Below, one piece after another: positions 33,082 through 33,160 of a stretch of 33,160 bases of DNA (the first letter of the stretch is position 1; every line of letters starts with the position of its first letter). The notes under the pieces were generated by a model. It had not been told where the DNA came from, did not search any database, and was given only the letters and a program-made list of their open reading frames with translations. Position numbers and translations under genes: made by a program. Source of the DNA: JABMPU01 sp964457455 (GTDB lineage: Bacteria > Cloacimonadota > Cloacimonadia > Cloacimonadales > TCS61); contig CAYWJN010000021.1 of assembly GCA_964457455.1 (NCBI GenBank), positions 1 to 33,160 of the forward strand, given 5' to 3'.

Positions 33082-33110
33082 CAAATAAAATACTGATAGT
33101 ACCAAGTCAA
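33082..33110 (-). promoter_or_regulatory. Possible purF promoter
   Basis: On the minus strand TTGACT (33105-33110) is followed after 17 bases by TATTTG (33082-33087), about 40 bases before the purF ATG. The -35 box is good and the -10 weak. The rest of 33042-33160 shows no gene; its right end (GCTCCCTATTCCCTTGAAGC) looks repeat-like. Confidence 0.3.
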
Positions 33111-33160
33111 GATTACATCGCTCCCTATTCCCTTGAAGCATACTATCGTTCCCAATCCCC

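Overview
AT-rich bacterial DNA with Gram-negative traits: lipoprotein signal peptides, an outer-membrane beta-barrel protein, heptose and folate genes, and a complete Bat (aerotolerance) cluster. A four-subunit 2-oxoacid:ferredoxin oxidoreductase points to an anaerobe. PEGA/FGE-sulfatase and LPP20-type secreted proteins, Bat genes and many dispersed palindromes suggest the FCB superphylum, most likely Cloacimonadota. That assignment is inference from gene content; no rRNA or tRNA gene was seen. Layout: the window splits at about 15.2-15.4 kb. Everything to the left is on the + strand and everything to the right on the - strand, so the two halves converge on a short repeat-filled gap. Left half: the 3' end of a homoserine kinase gene (1-215); a secreted PEGA/FGE-sulfatase protein whose last 45 residues look like the variable region of a diversity-generating retroelement target (385-2358); a secreted LPP20-like protein (2588-4405); an IS200-type/REP-associated transposase between two arrays of related hairpins (4408-5333); a korDABG operon (5425-8024) ending in a terminator; an envelope group made of an LpoB-like lipoprotein, a COG3014-like lipoprotein and an LPP20 protein (8208-12087); a YjbQ protein; a beta-barrel protein; and a lamin-tail lipoprotein gene interrupted by an in-frame TAG. 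Right half, read right to left: purF; then a long, tightly packed run of rfaE2, rseC, folB, folK, a GlmU-like nucleotidyltransferase, a shortened DUF1016/YhcG gene, a HIT hydrolase, a LytR_C protein, rsfS, argS and a metallophosphoesterase; then moxR, DUF58, a DUF4381-like protein, batA, batB, batC, batD and batE; and last a CDP-alcohol phosphatidyltransferase. Several neighbours overlap by 1-4 bases (ATGA or TAATG), which indicates translational coupling. How the genes work together: korDABG links 2-oxoacid oxidation to ferredoxin. MoxR, DUF58 and BatA-E probably form an envelope-associated AAA+/von Willebrand system. The lipoprotein group on the left is probably another envelope assembly. 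Intergenic DNA is unusually rich in palindromic and dispersed repeats of at least five families. No CRISPR array, prophage or reverse transcriptase was found.
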